Part shown: in pieces, positions 1 through 10,381 of the stretch
Layout of the letters: every line of letters begins with the position of its first letter
Position numbering within the stretch: position 1 is the first letter of the stretch
DNA from: Umbelopsis ramanniana AG
Lineage: Eukaryota; Mucoromycota; Umbelopsidomycetes; Umbelopsidales; Umbelopsidaceae
Assembly: GCF_025399195.1 (NCBI RefSeq)
Contig: NW_026252159.1
Span: 33,027 to 97,026, forward strand
Length of the DNA: 64,000 nucleotides
Direction: 5' to 3'
Notes under the pieces: model-generated
The model's database searches: none
What the model was told of the DNA's origin: nothing
Seen by the model: the letters and a program-made list of their open reading frames with translations, nothing else
Program-made: the position numbers and the translations under genes

Positions 1-3000
1 GTTCGCCAAGAAGAGCCTCCTATTGGAAGAGATATGAGAAATGGGTCCAAGTAAATCGGGGTTTCCCATGCTTCCACTCAAGTGATTGTACTTACCGTTT
101 GTTCCTCTTTGCAATGTTCAAACATTCGTTGTATCACACGGCAACCATATGGATGAGTAGCAAGAGAATAGACTTGACCGTGGAAAGCGTCAATGATGAA
201 CTGAATATGAGGTCCAGGAATACGCTCTATTGCCTACATAAACAAGTCAGTTCCAGATTCTCTATTAAGGACACTCTGTCTCAGTCGCCTTTACCTTTTG
301 AATGACGTGGTTGCCATTTTGATCCCTAACACACTTCAATACAGTACCGTCCAATTCGCGAACCAAGGAAGCTTGTTGCTCCGTGAGAACATGCTCCAAA
401 GCCTTTTGAACAACTCGACAGCCATACATTTGCAAAGAAAGAGTGAGAACATGGCCTTCCATCTGCTTTGCCAGGATTGACTTTTGCATTTGGTTTCCAT
501 GTTCGAAGAACTTCTGTACAACATAATTGCCAAACACGTCCGTCATTAATTGGAGTGCATTTGGAATGATTTCCTCAAACACAAGTTGCTTTTCTTCACT
601 GTTGGCAGTTTCCAGTTTCTGCTGGATAAAGCGAGAGCCGTGTTGATCTCCACTAAACTCTACAATGTGTCCAGCAATATCCTGGTTGTAACGCAATGCC
701 ATGTTAATCATATTCTCTCGTCAGACGACACGTAATGATCCAGACTGCCTACCTTTAGTTCACATTTCCTATTTTTGGTATTTCTAAACTCTTCCAAGAG
801 CGGGCTCCTCATACTGGATCCAATATCAGCTTGGTTAGGTGGACGAATCGGCTGACTTTTACCGCGTGTAACCGCAGAGTAAGATTGTTGCATAGGTGGT
901 TGAGGTAGAAATTCTTGCTGTCCTTGTTGTCGATAAAGCTGGTCCCGAGCAGCCAAAATCTGATGTTGCTGCTGAAGCAGTAGCTGTTGGTGTTGAACTT
1001 GAAGAGTTCGAAGCTTACTACTTTCCGGGCCTTGTTGCATTCCGACTTTTGTTGGCCCTCCATATCCGGTAGGTGCAGTCAACGGTGTACTTGAGCTCCC
1101 TAGGCCCATACTTGCAGCTGCCGCAGAAATAGACGGACCTGCGGTGTTGGAGTTTGCAAAATGGTTGCTGCTGATTGGCATATAATCCTGTCCTTTGTAA
1201 TTCCGGCCACTCATATTCGAAAGTGGACCCATGTTAGGGCCAGGCGAAAATGGTGGTTGCTGTTGCTGCCCAAAGCTGTCCATGCCGGCCGGTTTATTCT
1301 TGTAACTGTCCAAATATCCCATTTCCGGATTTTTCAGATTGCGATTCAAGGATGTATCCTCTTCAAAGTTCCAAGCACGGTACATATCGTACGAATCAGA
1401 GCGTTTCGGACCAGGTGGGCTTAATTCACTAAATGATGTATACTCATGGCCTGCAGAGAGTGGGGCAGGTGAAATAAGACCATTATTCGTATATCGCTGC
1501 CGGAATGTTGGTGGTACGGCGTACAACTCTGGACTTCCAGGATTGGTATGTATCTGCCTTCCACTATGCATCTGGGGTGGATTGGGACTATATGGCCCTG
1601 GACTAGGAGGATTGCCATGCATATGACGACCATAGAGGGGAGAAGGTACGTTAAATGTATCAGGACTGCCAGGGGTGGTATGAATTTGTCGACCATGGAA
1701 TGCAGGTTGATAGTCGGAAGGATATTGTTGTGTACCTTGCATATGGGGATACCCGTGATAGTCATTCTGAGTGGTTTAGGTCATGGTCAATACAACTCTT
1801 TTCCCACACAAAATATAGTATAGCTATGCTTACGTTCATGTCCAAGTCGTTAAATTGCCTTGCAAGTGCAGTAGGATCCCCATTCATATACTCCAAATTT
1901 TCCGCGTGTGAGTTATTGAAGGCTAAATTATGTACTGGCGGTGTAGAGTTGGCACGCGGAGGTTGCTGACCGGAACTTGCATGCTGATTGAGTGGCGGTG
2001 AAAAAGCCCGGATTGGACCGACTTTAGATGACGGTACTTGGTTCTTGAAACTGTTCTCATCATAAACTTTCTGTTGCTGTGGAGGCATGTTTCCAAACGA
2101 CATTGGCGATTTCGAAGATTCAGTATAGCCTCGGTTCATCGACGAAGAGTTGTCTTCAACGAAGTTTAATGGTGAACGAAGTTTATCTCGATATTGGGAA
2201 GCTTTGACTTCAGCATCCAACTGCGTGTTGTTGACTGAGTCATCAGAGCCGCCTAGCATACTGGAGACATTACCTGCCTGCCTTTGACGTCCATGAGGTA
2301 AAGCAAAAAGAGCAGAAGATGTTTGAGGATATCCCTACAAGATCAAAACGCATACATGATGAAAACTCTGATACCTGAACATATACTGTACATCTCGCAC
2401 AACAACCTACCTCTTGAAACATATCAGTTATTCGTCTACCCTTTTTAGAACCGCCGCTTGTGTCAGATGAGGGTGATCGCAGCCTTCCTTGCATTGGATT
2501 GAAGTTGTCATCGTAGTCATGTCCACTTTGCTTTTCGTTCAGGTCATCTACAATGACGGATGAAAAGATATATTAGTGAGTGGAAATACCGTTCATGTTT
2601 CCTGAACAGGGAAGAAGTAACAAAAAGCTTACCACGACTCATACCAGATGTATTGCCTCCAGAAGTTGGGTTTTGCCACAATAACCAAGGTTGCGATGAC
2701 AAGTCTTGGCTGGGCCCAGGTCTTCGTAGGTCGTATCGTGACGAAGGCGGCATTTGATTTCCAGCAAGCTCAAACTGATACCTTGCTTCATTGCTCATTG
2801 GATTATCAGTAGTCGCTAAAGTTGAAGAGCCAGTCTGAGCTGGTGTTGTCGGAGCACTATTCGATCTGATATGCATTTGATCTGATCCATAGCTGCCACG
2901 ATTGCCCGATAACCCGTTCGACGTAAAAGGGTCGTAGTCATCTAAACGATCTCGGAGGAGAGCAGCTAACTATTGAATTGAGGATTTTGAATCAAGGTTA

Positions 3001-3341
3001 ATAAAAGGTTGGATGCAGAAATCGATGACGAAGTTGTGTACACAAAAAATGAGCAAGGCCAAGACGGGGCTACAAAGCTGAGGTCCAAACTGTTTGGATG
3101 GGCGAGATGGAATCGCACTAGTAATGAGCACTTTCATGCTGGCTACCCATACAGAATAGGATTCATACTTGTCGTCACCCGCATTGCTTCTCACTTATGA
3201 TATATCATTCCGAGACAAACACAGTACCTGGCCTTGTGGCTGGATTTTAGCCGTCGGTTGACGAATCGATTCAGTCTTTTGAGATGCGGAAGGAGATGAC
3301 CGTTGCTCGTCCAATTGAGTGTTCGAGCGACTAGGTAACAT
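1..3341 (-). CDS. Pumilio-family (PUF) RNA-binding protein, truncated by window edge
   Basis: Sequence-specific mRNA-binding regulator expected to bind 3' UTRs in the cytoplasm and repress or localise messages. Exons read on the minus strand: 3341-3228, 2969-2633, 2547-2411, 2334-1834, 1766-753, 681-295, 233-96 and 19-1, all joining in phase, giving about 870 residues before the edge. The first ~670 residues are low-complexity: Ser/Pro/Gln-rich with several SP motifs, a QLLLQQQHQ-type glutamine stretch, and GRQIHT..PGSP repeats. PUF repeats then follow, with code residues SRFIQ, NYVVQ, CRVVQ, NHVIQ and CRVIQ for repeats 1-5; the remaining repeats lie outside the window. The start at 3341 is the first ATG compatible with the joined frame; an upstream non-coding exon cannot be excluded. 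Known from the family: this order of code residues matches canonical Pumilio/Puf3-type proteins. Confidence 0.93.
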
Positions 3342-3895
3342 GCTGACGTGTAAATGTCAATAGCGTACGCAGTGATTCCAGCGTAAGACAGATAATTTGG
3401 AGGTTAAAAAAAATGTAAATGGCAAGTAGTTGCAATTGTGTTCTTAGAACACGTGGTCAAAACAAAAATAAAGAAAATATATAGAAAAAAAGCAGGGAAT
3501 CTGACAAAGGGAGTGTGAAAGGGAGGTAAAGGAATCCAAACCGAACCCTTGTGTAAGCGATAAAGTGGAAAGCGACAACGAATGCGAAGAGTAGGAAGAA
3601 AAGGTTGACCTACCGACTTTCTCTCGCGTGACTTGTAATGGGTTGATTTTTCACAGCGCAATTGCGCGGACACTCGTCTGCAATACACTTGGCGCCAAAA
3701 CTATGTTTTTTATTGAAAATTCACGATGTACAAAATATGAAAAAAAAATAAGAATAGTAACTTAGAATGAATGAAACAAAATATACTTCATGTCTGATTC
3801 TCGCAGACAAAATGTCGCAAGGAAAGCTAAGCGTGCTACCAATGAAATATACTGATCCTACTCCTGCCACGGCTAGCGATAGCTTCATACATCAA
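3342..3895. other. Intergenic: PUF 5' leader and Ste12 3' region
   Basis: About 550 bp between the PUF start codon and the Ste12 stop codon, genes in tandem on the minus strand. AT-rich with A-runs near 3400-3500 and 3735-3745. No convincing coding frame, tRNA or repeat seen; it should hold the PUF promoter and leader. Confidence 0.6.
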
Positions 3896-5800
3896 TCAGC
3901 GTTTGTCGTTATATGGTAGTAACGTGGATTGCAAGTTCCAAAGATAGTCTGAGACGTCGCCTACGACGAAACTATCCGTTCGACTTCTTTGAGCGTTGGA
4001 TGTGCTATCTCCATTAATGGTATCGCTCAGTTTTTGGAACGACTGCATCCGATCCAGGCTATCAGATGACTTGGCCACGCTAATCTGACAAGGCGAACTC
4101 TGTTGTCTTCTGCGACCTTTTTCAACTTTCACACTGCGTTGCTTTTCGTGTGTTTTTTGATGCTGTGATAAATTGTCAGATCGCGAGAACCTTTTGCCGC
4201 AAGAAGGGCACTGGTAGGGGCGCTCACAGGTGTGCGTCCTCATATGGCGCTTGAGATGCTCTAATCGCTTGAAAGCTCTGTTACATGAAGATAAAGGACA
4301 ATTGTATGCTCTAACAGTGTTGCTTTTGGTATCGTTGTTGGGAATGACTTGCTTTGCTAGGATGTCTGCCGTAGTACTATTATTGTTGATAGCTGTATCG
4401 ACATCAAATGTAAATATGGGTATAAATGGATTATCACCATTCATAGATCTACTGTTAGTGTGTCTTCTCGCTCTTTTTCCAGCTGTGCTCATTGGCTGCG
4501 ATGCCATGGGAACGTTGACTGAGGTTGCTCGACGACGTCGTTGCTTGTATGCACTGGCAGTATCATACAATGGGAAGGAGCCGACAATAGCATTTGAGAG
4601 ACTAGGGGTGTCCAATTGAGGGGACGTTGTTGGTATTATAATATTGGAGAATTCTTGACTGCCGTTAATAGCTAAGTCAGGCACAGATATATACGAATTG
4701 TCGAAGGTGACCTTCATTTCATGATTGGCATGGAAGATGTGAGAGTCGTTGATTTTGGTATCAGTAAGTGGAGACAAATCACAAGCGTTGTGTGACAAAA
4801 AGGAGCCTGATGCGCTAGATTCACCGATACTATTTTTCCAGAAATATTCGGATGGAGCGTACGTTAGGTCACGATTGATAGCAAGAGAGTCCACTGAAAT
4901 TTCTCCTTCAGACATTGAACTATTTTCAGTTTGTGAATCCATGGAATTCCAATTTCCAAGAGGAATATCACTTTGGCCATCAATTTGCATGGCCGATAAG
5001 AACTCGAATAAATCATCTTCGCTTGTGCTGTACTTGTCCAGTGTAGTTTGAGAGCTTTTTTGTAAAAGAACCTTAGTATCATTTTGGACATAAGAACCAG
5101 TCAATCCCAAGTCCGGTGTTGTATTGATATCCTCTAGTGAAATAGACAACGGGTTGTTTCTAGTGTCCGCGGCGGCAAGCTGAGTAGACTTCTGCAATGA
5201 GTCTGACAATTGTTGTACTTTGTTAAATGTAAAAGAGAGCGAAGGTTCAGCAAAAGCAATGGTGGATGTTTCCATTCCCATGTTTTCTCGTTTGAGGTCC
5301 CTCTCCAGAGCATCCAAGAACAGTCTGTCGTGTGGAACAGAAAACCAGCAAAATACTTTTTGTTTCTTCTGCGTTCGGATACATTTGTACTTGTATAGTA
5401 AATCTAAGAAATCCGATTTAGGGCATTCCAGGCAGGAGTCAGTTCCTGGCTTAAGGTTACGAAGATCGCTAAAGATGCCTTCTTCAAATTTCTTGATGTT
5501 GGTAACAAGTCGACCAAATGCGTGAAACCTAAAGAGTAAGGACCGAACAATGTCGGTTCCAGTGATGTATAGCAACCCTTTCCATAGAACGCAGGAAATT
5601 GAGTCGCATGTGCCAGGTAGTACACAACGTTTTATCATCATGCTACCATCGACTTGATCCCATGAAGAGGGTGCTTCAAAGAGAAATTTTTTGACGTCCT
5701 CAATCATGGCGAGTCGCGTATGAGCATCCTCAGTGACGCATAGGTTTGCAAGTGATGATTGAAGGTTATCAAAGGTCGTATCTACTGTGGCTAGTGTCAT
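3896..5800 (-). CDS. ste12: Ste12-like transcription factor with homeodomain-like region and C2H2 zinc fingers
   Basis: Nuclear transcription factor at the end of the mating/invasive-growth MAP kinase pathway in fungi. It is a single exon of 634 codons if translation starts at 5800 ([10 protein letters not shown]); the open frame runs upstream to 5938, but the extra 46 residues are unlike the family and lie next to a likely leader. The N-terminal third (about residues 20-165) carries the Ste12 DNA-binding region, including [35 protein letters not shown] and [13 protein letters not shown]. The middle is Ser/Thr/Asn-rich. Two C2H2 fingers lie at about residues 499-551 (CPLSSC...HLKRHMRTH and CPSCGKRF...HQKTH). 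This two-part architecture is that of filamentous and early-diverging fungi rather than budding yeast, whose Ste12 lacks the fingers. The assignment is strong. Confidence 0.95.
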   Translation of the reverse strand: MTLATVDTTFDNLQSSLANLCVTEDAHTRLAMIEDVKKFLFEAPSSWDQVDGSMMIKRCVLPGTCDSISCVLWKGLLYITGTDIVRSLLFRFHAFGRLVTNIKKFEEGIFSDLRNLKPGTDSCLECPKSDFLDLLYKYKCIRTQKKQKVFCWFSVPHDRLFLDALERDLKRENMGMETSTIAFAEPSLSFTFNKVQQLSDSLQKSTQLAAADTRNNPLSISLEDINTTPDLGLTGSYVQNDTKVLLQKSSQTTLDKYSTSEDDLFEFLSAMQIDGQSDIPLGNWNSMDSQTENSSMSEGEISVDSLAINRDLTYAPSEYFWKNSIGESSASGSFLSHNACDLSPLTDTKINDSHIFHANHEMKVTFDNSYISVPDLAINGSQEFSNIIIPTTSPQLDTPSLSNAIVGSFPLYDTASAYKQRRRRATSVNVPMASQPMSTAGKRARRHTNSRSMNGDNPFIPIFTFDVDTAINNNSTTADILAKQVIPNNDTKSNTVRAYNCPLSSCNRAFKRLEHLKRHMRTHTCERPYQCPSCGKRFSRSDNLSQHQKTHEKQRSVKVEKGRRRQQSSPCQISVAKSSDSLDRMQSFQKLSDTINGDSTSNAQRSRTDSFVVGDVSDYLWNLQSTLLPYNDKR

Positions 5801-6469
5801 TGATCTACAATAATAAATGTGCGAAATGCGGAAACAAGGGAATGATGATGCAATGCAACAAGATGCTAGAGAACTAGATGGACTATGATTGATTTTTTCA
5901 AAGCAATGTAGAATGAAGTGGAAGGAAAAGTGAAGCAAAAAAATATATACATATTAAGTGGGCAAGCCGTATTTAAGTGAGGAGCCTTTCGACGCAATAA
6001 AATTTCACCATTGTATGGAATGCAATCAAAAAAGGAAATTGATACAAAGCAAAGCGCTGCCACTCATCCCTTTGCAATACGAGGGTCAGCTCACGTCTAA
6101 ATTGAAATTATATTGAGCTTGCGAGGTAGCCACTCAGATGTCTTTCCGTAATTTTTCATACAACCAACATGCCACGTTGTCGGATTAGAATAATCTATTT
6201 TTATTACCTCATCTTCCACCACAAGTCGCTATATTTTTTAGTGAAATGGAGAGTTACTTACGAGCAAATGGATTATTTGCACTTGATGTAATGTGCTGGA
6301 CATCCCTGCGCTCCCTTGAATTGCCTTAAACCAATCAGTGGTTTCCGCCATATTTATGTGTAAAAACTCAATACAGTAGTAGCTACGACGTCATTTTTAA
6401 GCGAGAAGAGAAGTCCAGACAAGTGACAGAGCTCAACTGACTCGTTTACTACTGAACTCTTTTTACACC
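5801..6469. promoter_or_regulatory. Divergent intergenic region between Ste12 and the fasciclin gene
   Basis: 669 bp between two divergent start codons, so it must contain both promoters. A CCAATCA box lies at 6331-6337 and an ACGTCA half-site (CRE/ATF type, context CGACGTCA) at 6388-6393, about 80 bp upstream of the fasciclin ATG. Both are short motifs and could be chance. No ORF worth calling. Confidence 0.4.
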
Positions 6470-7105
6470 ATGCAATTTAAGATCGGCTTTTTAGCTGTAT
6501 TAGTCTTGCTGGTAAACGCTGTATTTGCACAATTGGTACCGTTCGACTTCGACGATAAGACATTCAAGAGCGTTATGGAAGCTGCTATGAATTCTGACAA
6601 GCAAGAAGGCAAAAAAATATTGTACCAAGAGGATGCGCCTGACTATCGGTCAAATGGCGAAGGAGACTCACCTCAGTCTCTGTTCGATCACTTACCGAGA
6701 GACCCTGCTCTCTCCACCTTCCTTGATATTTTGATGCAAGTCGATGATGTCTTACAGCTTATGAACGATCCTTACGCCGAACCAAAGTTCACACTTTTTG
6801 CTCCTACCAACACAGCCTTTAAGGCATATATAAGTAACAGCGATAACCGAGCGACTTTATACTCAGAAGACGGTTTCAAAAACTTTCTGCTTTGTCACAT
6901 CGTTCCTCATGGAAAGTACAGCATCAAGGACCTTGAAAAAGCAAAGAAACTGGAAACGGCTACTAGCGGTCGCTCCATTTCCGTCCATTACAACTGGATC
7001 ACAGGTATCACTCTTGACAAAAAGGCTAAAGTCGATTCCAATTTTATTGATGCTATGAATGGCATTGCGTACAAAATTGATCATGTTTTGGAACAAGCAA
7101 AATAG
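6470..7105 (+). CDS. Secreted fasciclin (FAS1) domain protein
   Basis: Predicted secreted or wall-associated adhesion-type protein of 211 residues in one exon. Residues 1-20 form a classic signal peptide (hydrophobic core LAVLVLLVNAVF, then AQ). A single FAS1 domain spans about residues 68-208. It shows the H1 box (FTLFAPTNTAF), the central LLCHIVPHGKYS region equivalent to the YH motif, and the H2-like NGIAYKIDHVL at the end. There is no GPI-anchor-like hydrophobic tail, so it is probably soluble or loosely wall-bound. A TGTATATA element follows in the 3' region at 7166-7173. Family membership is clear; the biological role is not. Confidence 0.9.
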   Translation: MQFKIGFLAVLVLLVNAVFAQLVPFDFDDKTFKSVMEAAMNSDKQEGKKILYQEDAPDYRSNGEGDSPQSLFDHLPRDPALSTFLDILMQVDDVLQLMNDPYAEPKFTLFAPTNTAFKAYISNSDNRATLYSEDGFKNFLLCHIVPHGKYSIKDLEKAKKLETATSGRSISVHYNWITGITLDKKAKVDSNFIDAMNGIAYKIDHVLEQAK

Positions 7106-7696
7106 CCTGTAGCTTACCATCTCCTCCCGTTTGTCAATTACACACCTTCTTCCACTCAAATCTGATGTATATATTATTTTGATAAAATTTTGTATCATAC
7201 AACCCGAAAGCTAGTTTTTGTTTCATTTCGTGTGGGATGAGTAGTGTTTCAATAGCACTGCAGTATATATTAGATGAGTGTGACTAGACGTCATTGCAGC
7301 TCTGTTTCCTTTCATTTGAGAGGGGAGCGACCTTACTCTGGCGGGGCCAAACATATCATGCTTGTCTTGCGGAATCAAAAGGGCATACTTGTATACACTT
7401 CAGGAGTGCTTTGGTTTCAATTGCCAGCATAAAGCGTAGAATGTTAGCAGAAATTCAGCTATTCTACTTTTTTGTTTTCTTAAGATGTTACAGTCCACCA
7501 ATGACTTGATCTTCCAGTCACATACCACTTGTCCTTGTAACATTGAAAAGTAAAAAATATAAAATGTTTTGTAATGCATATGTTATCATTTCCTGCTTTT
7601 TTTTATATACATGATATCGTACTTTGGGGTGTCATGTTCAGCAAAACGACCACCCCTAATCTCTATAAGCTGTAGAAAGTTTGAAGTTGGACTAGT
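7106..7696. other. Convergent intergenic region (3' ends of FAS1 and HIG1 genes)
   Basis: 591 bp between two convergent genes. It contains the FAS1 3' untranslated region with TGTATATA (7166-7173) and an AT-rich GATAAAATTTT poly(A)-like stretch. A 71-codon open frame at 7294-7509 has no recognisable features. No RNA gene seen. Confidence 0.5.
7166..7173 (+). promoter_or_regulatory. TGTATATA: Pumilio-consensus site in FAS1 3' region
   Basis: Exact match to the PUF-family consensus TGTANATA, 60 nt past the FAS1 stop codon at 7105. An 8-mer can occur by chance in AT-rich sequence. Confidence 0.35.
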
Positions 7697-8439
7697 TTAC
7701 TGGCGCTTTGGTCTTTCAGCATGAGGAAGTTCCAAAACAGCACGAAGCTGGGCATCAGGCTCGTCCTTTTCGTGCTTGTCCTCATCACCAGCATACACGG
7801 ACAAGCCTGCTGACGCCATAAGTACCGCAATTGTGACTGCTTGGGCGTACATTCTTGCTTGCACCACCTTTTGCTGTGTGGTTAGGTACTTGTTAGAGAA
7901 GCTGTACGTAAGGGCGCCAGCCATCGAAACAAGCCAAGAACCAGCTGTATGGTTATTTCATCATTAGTACGAAAGCATACCAAAATTGTTAAAAGTCAAT
8001 GAAGCTCACCAATAATGCTCCATCTGTTGGAGTTCAAGTAATGAACGATGCTGTCCTTGGCAGTGAGTCGGTCCCCACCATCTTCTCTTGCTAATTTCAT
8101 AAGTTCTTCTTCGTCCAAATAGCCATATTCAGCATTTTCGTACTTTGTAGCATCTCGCTCCGAACCAAACAGATATCCAGCAACAGATGCTATGTTGACA
8201 GAATTGCATTATTACTTTCCACTCGAGACAAGAAGAGATAACCATAAGCACTTACCAGAGCCCAGCAACATTGACTTCATAGGTGTTGAAATTGCTTGGA
8301 AGTTGGGAGATCGCTTCTGAGCGACCACAGTGGTAATAAGTCCAAGACCCAAACCAAAGGCGGCTCCTTTGAGACCTCCCATAAAAGAGATATGAGACAA
8401 CTTTTCTTGTTGCTCTCTTGTGAGTTGCTTGGAAGACAT
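7697..8439 (-). CDS. rcf2: HIG1-domain mitochondrial protein, Rcf2-like
   Basis: Likely mitochondrial inner-membrane protein that associates with cytochrome c oxidase and respiratory supercomplexes. Exons 8439-8256, 8189-8010 and 7944-7697 join in phase to 203 residues. The N-terminal part carries a Gly-rich membrane segment (GLKGAAFGLGLGLITTV), as in the N-terminal half of yeast Rcf2. The C-terminal HIG1 region has two membrane segments around the motif QKVVQARMYAQ, which fits the HIG1 signature Q-x3-(R/H)-x-R-x3-Q with Q at the variable position. The tail is charged. Rcf2 is the best fit because the protein has an N-terminal extension that Rcf1 lacks. Confidence 0.8.
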
Positions 8440-8602
8440 TATGGTGGAAGATTAAGTTGTGGAAGTTGGCAAAAAGGATAAAAAACAATGCAACGGGGTG
8501 AGACGGGTCGTCCGGGTCAAAAATTCCAAATCATGTCATGATAATTAAGCTCCGACTTGCATTATTACATACGGCGCTCCGAACAATTTTTTTTTATGTA
8601 CA

Positions 8603-10233
8603 TCATGAAGAACGGTTTTTCCGTTTACTAGAAGTAACAGTCATATTATTCCATAATGCATCATCCTCTTCATCCACATCCTTCTTGGCTGGCTCCTCAA
8701 CATAATGGTCTTCATCTACAATTATAGCTGTTAATCGTTGCTTAAGATAGGCTTTGTTCAACAGCTTGCGGTGAATGGAGGTAGTTTCGTGTATTCTCAA
8801 GAAACGATCAAGTGAGACACTGACGACAATTTTGGAATTATTTGCGTTGTCAGTAGTTGTGCAAAATGCTGTGGCTGCTCCAGTCAACCCTATAATATAA
8901 CATTGTAAGTTAGTATTAATCATTATAGATAGGATACTTCCAATCCTATGTATCCGAATTACCTTTGTATTGAGCCACGATCTTTCCGGTCTTGATATCT
9001 ATGGCTCCCAAATCATTGGTGGTGTCTGCATAAAGGATTTGGTTATCATTGATTCCGACGCTTATTCGTTTTATGGGCTTATTGCCGACTTCTACGTCAA
9101 GGACTGGTCGGCGGGCTGTTTTGATATCGTACACTCTAATCTATTATAGTAGATGATGAATGACTGAAAAATAACATGCATGGTAAAGACTCTGGCAAAA
9201 TTATATATACCTGATGGTAATGGGTTGCAGTGACCAATCGATTCGCTTCCTCGTCTACAAATTGAAGGTCGGTAATCCATACGGGTACTCGCAAGTCGAG
9301 ATAATCGTTTTTGACCTGAAAGGAAAAGATATTAACATCAGATTTTTTTACAACAATGACTCGGGGATTGTATCACGAACATTTTTTGCTTGAAAAAGCT
9401 GCCCTTTGCTTGATTCTTTCTGTTTCTTATATTTGGCGGTGCTATTTTCTGTGTTTGTAGGTGCAGGCGTGGTATCCTCCTCTTTGCCGCTCAAGACATT
9501 CATGTCATACACAGTCAGCTCCCTTTCCTTTCCTCCAACAGCAAGGATATGGCTCTTGCTTGGGTGTACTCTTGCACAGGTGAGATCTTTGCCGAGGGAA
9601 GCAATGACAGTTGTGGACTTGGGGTCAGATTTCATGTCTGTCCATGATATCTGTCCATTGGATGATGCGGTAAAAAGCATCCTATTGTTAAATGTTAATA
9701 TAAACGAGCCATTGACACCAGTTCCGCAGTGAATGGCAAGGACTTACCCGTCCTTGAACGACAGTCCAATGAAGGATCCCTCTTTTTTGGGTCCAACACA
9801 AATATTCTCATCTACCATCTCCTTAATTATTGACCCATCTTCTGGAGACATGAATTGAATCTTGCCGTTCTTGCGCGCTACAATCAGCTGCATAGACATT
9901 TTAGTATAATGTATGTCACCGGGCATGCCAAACTACAGTTTGGTACCTGTTTCTGGTCGTCAATGACCGCCCAAGCCATCTTCTCAACGCCCTCATCCTT
10001 GCTAACTGTTCCGAAAACATTGATCTGGAGTTTTGGGGCTTCCTTTTGTTTGTCTTCGTCGTTTTCTTCGGCTGGCTTTTGCTTCTTCACCCTCTTTTCG
10101 TCTACAGGAGCCGGGAAGACAATAGCTGCAATACATCACACTGGTTACAATTTCAATCTTCCTAGTATTGAACTAAACCCGTTATCAACCTACATTTGAC
10201 CAATCCGCTCTCATCGCCTGTAAAATAACGCAT
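8603..10233 (-). CDS. nsa1: WD40 ribosome biogenesis protein Nsa1/WDR74
   Basis: Nucleolar beta-propeller protein that binds early pre-60S particles and is removed by the AAA ATPase Rix7/NVL. Seven exons (10233-10194, 10125-9947, 9887-9748, 9681-9381, 9315-9211, 9140-8963, 8889-8603) join in phase to 409 residues. Diagnostic stretches: start MRYFTGDESGLVK; the F-QAKNVKNDYLDLRVPVW block that aligns with yeast Nsa1 EAKNVKND; ATHYHQIRVYDIK; and a basic/acidic tail with DALWNNM. The exon 4 to 5 join uses a weak donor (GTTCGT at 9380-9375); it is chosen because it keeps phase and restores the conserved KNVKND motif. The start codon faces that of the myristoyltransferase gene across 148 bp. Confidence 0.92.
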
Positions 10234-10381
10234 GATCTGAAAGTGAATGGGGGGCCAGAAAGCAAAAAAGTTGCTATAAAATGAAAAAATTGTGACACGT
10301 TTTTTTTCAACGGGTTGAACAATTTCGGATGACGAAATGGGACTCCAGGCACAGTGACTGGACAAACTCGAACTCTTCAAC
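10234..10381. promoter_or_regulatory. Compact bidirectional promoter of nsa1 and nmt1
   Basis: Only 148 bp separate the two divergent ATGs. The stretch contains an A-rich tract (GAAAAAAAACG on the minus strand, near 10300-10310) but no clear TATA box. Both genes must be driven from here. Confidence 0.65.

Noticed and set aside
5801-5938. Upstream extension of Ste12 by 46 residues to an ATG at 5938
   Set aside because: The extension is Cys/His/Phe-rich and unlike Ste12 N-termini; [10 protein letters not shown] at 5800 is a better start.
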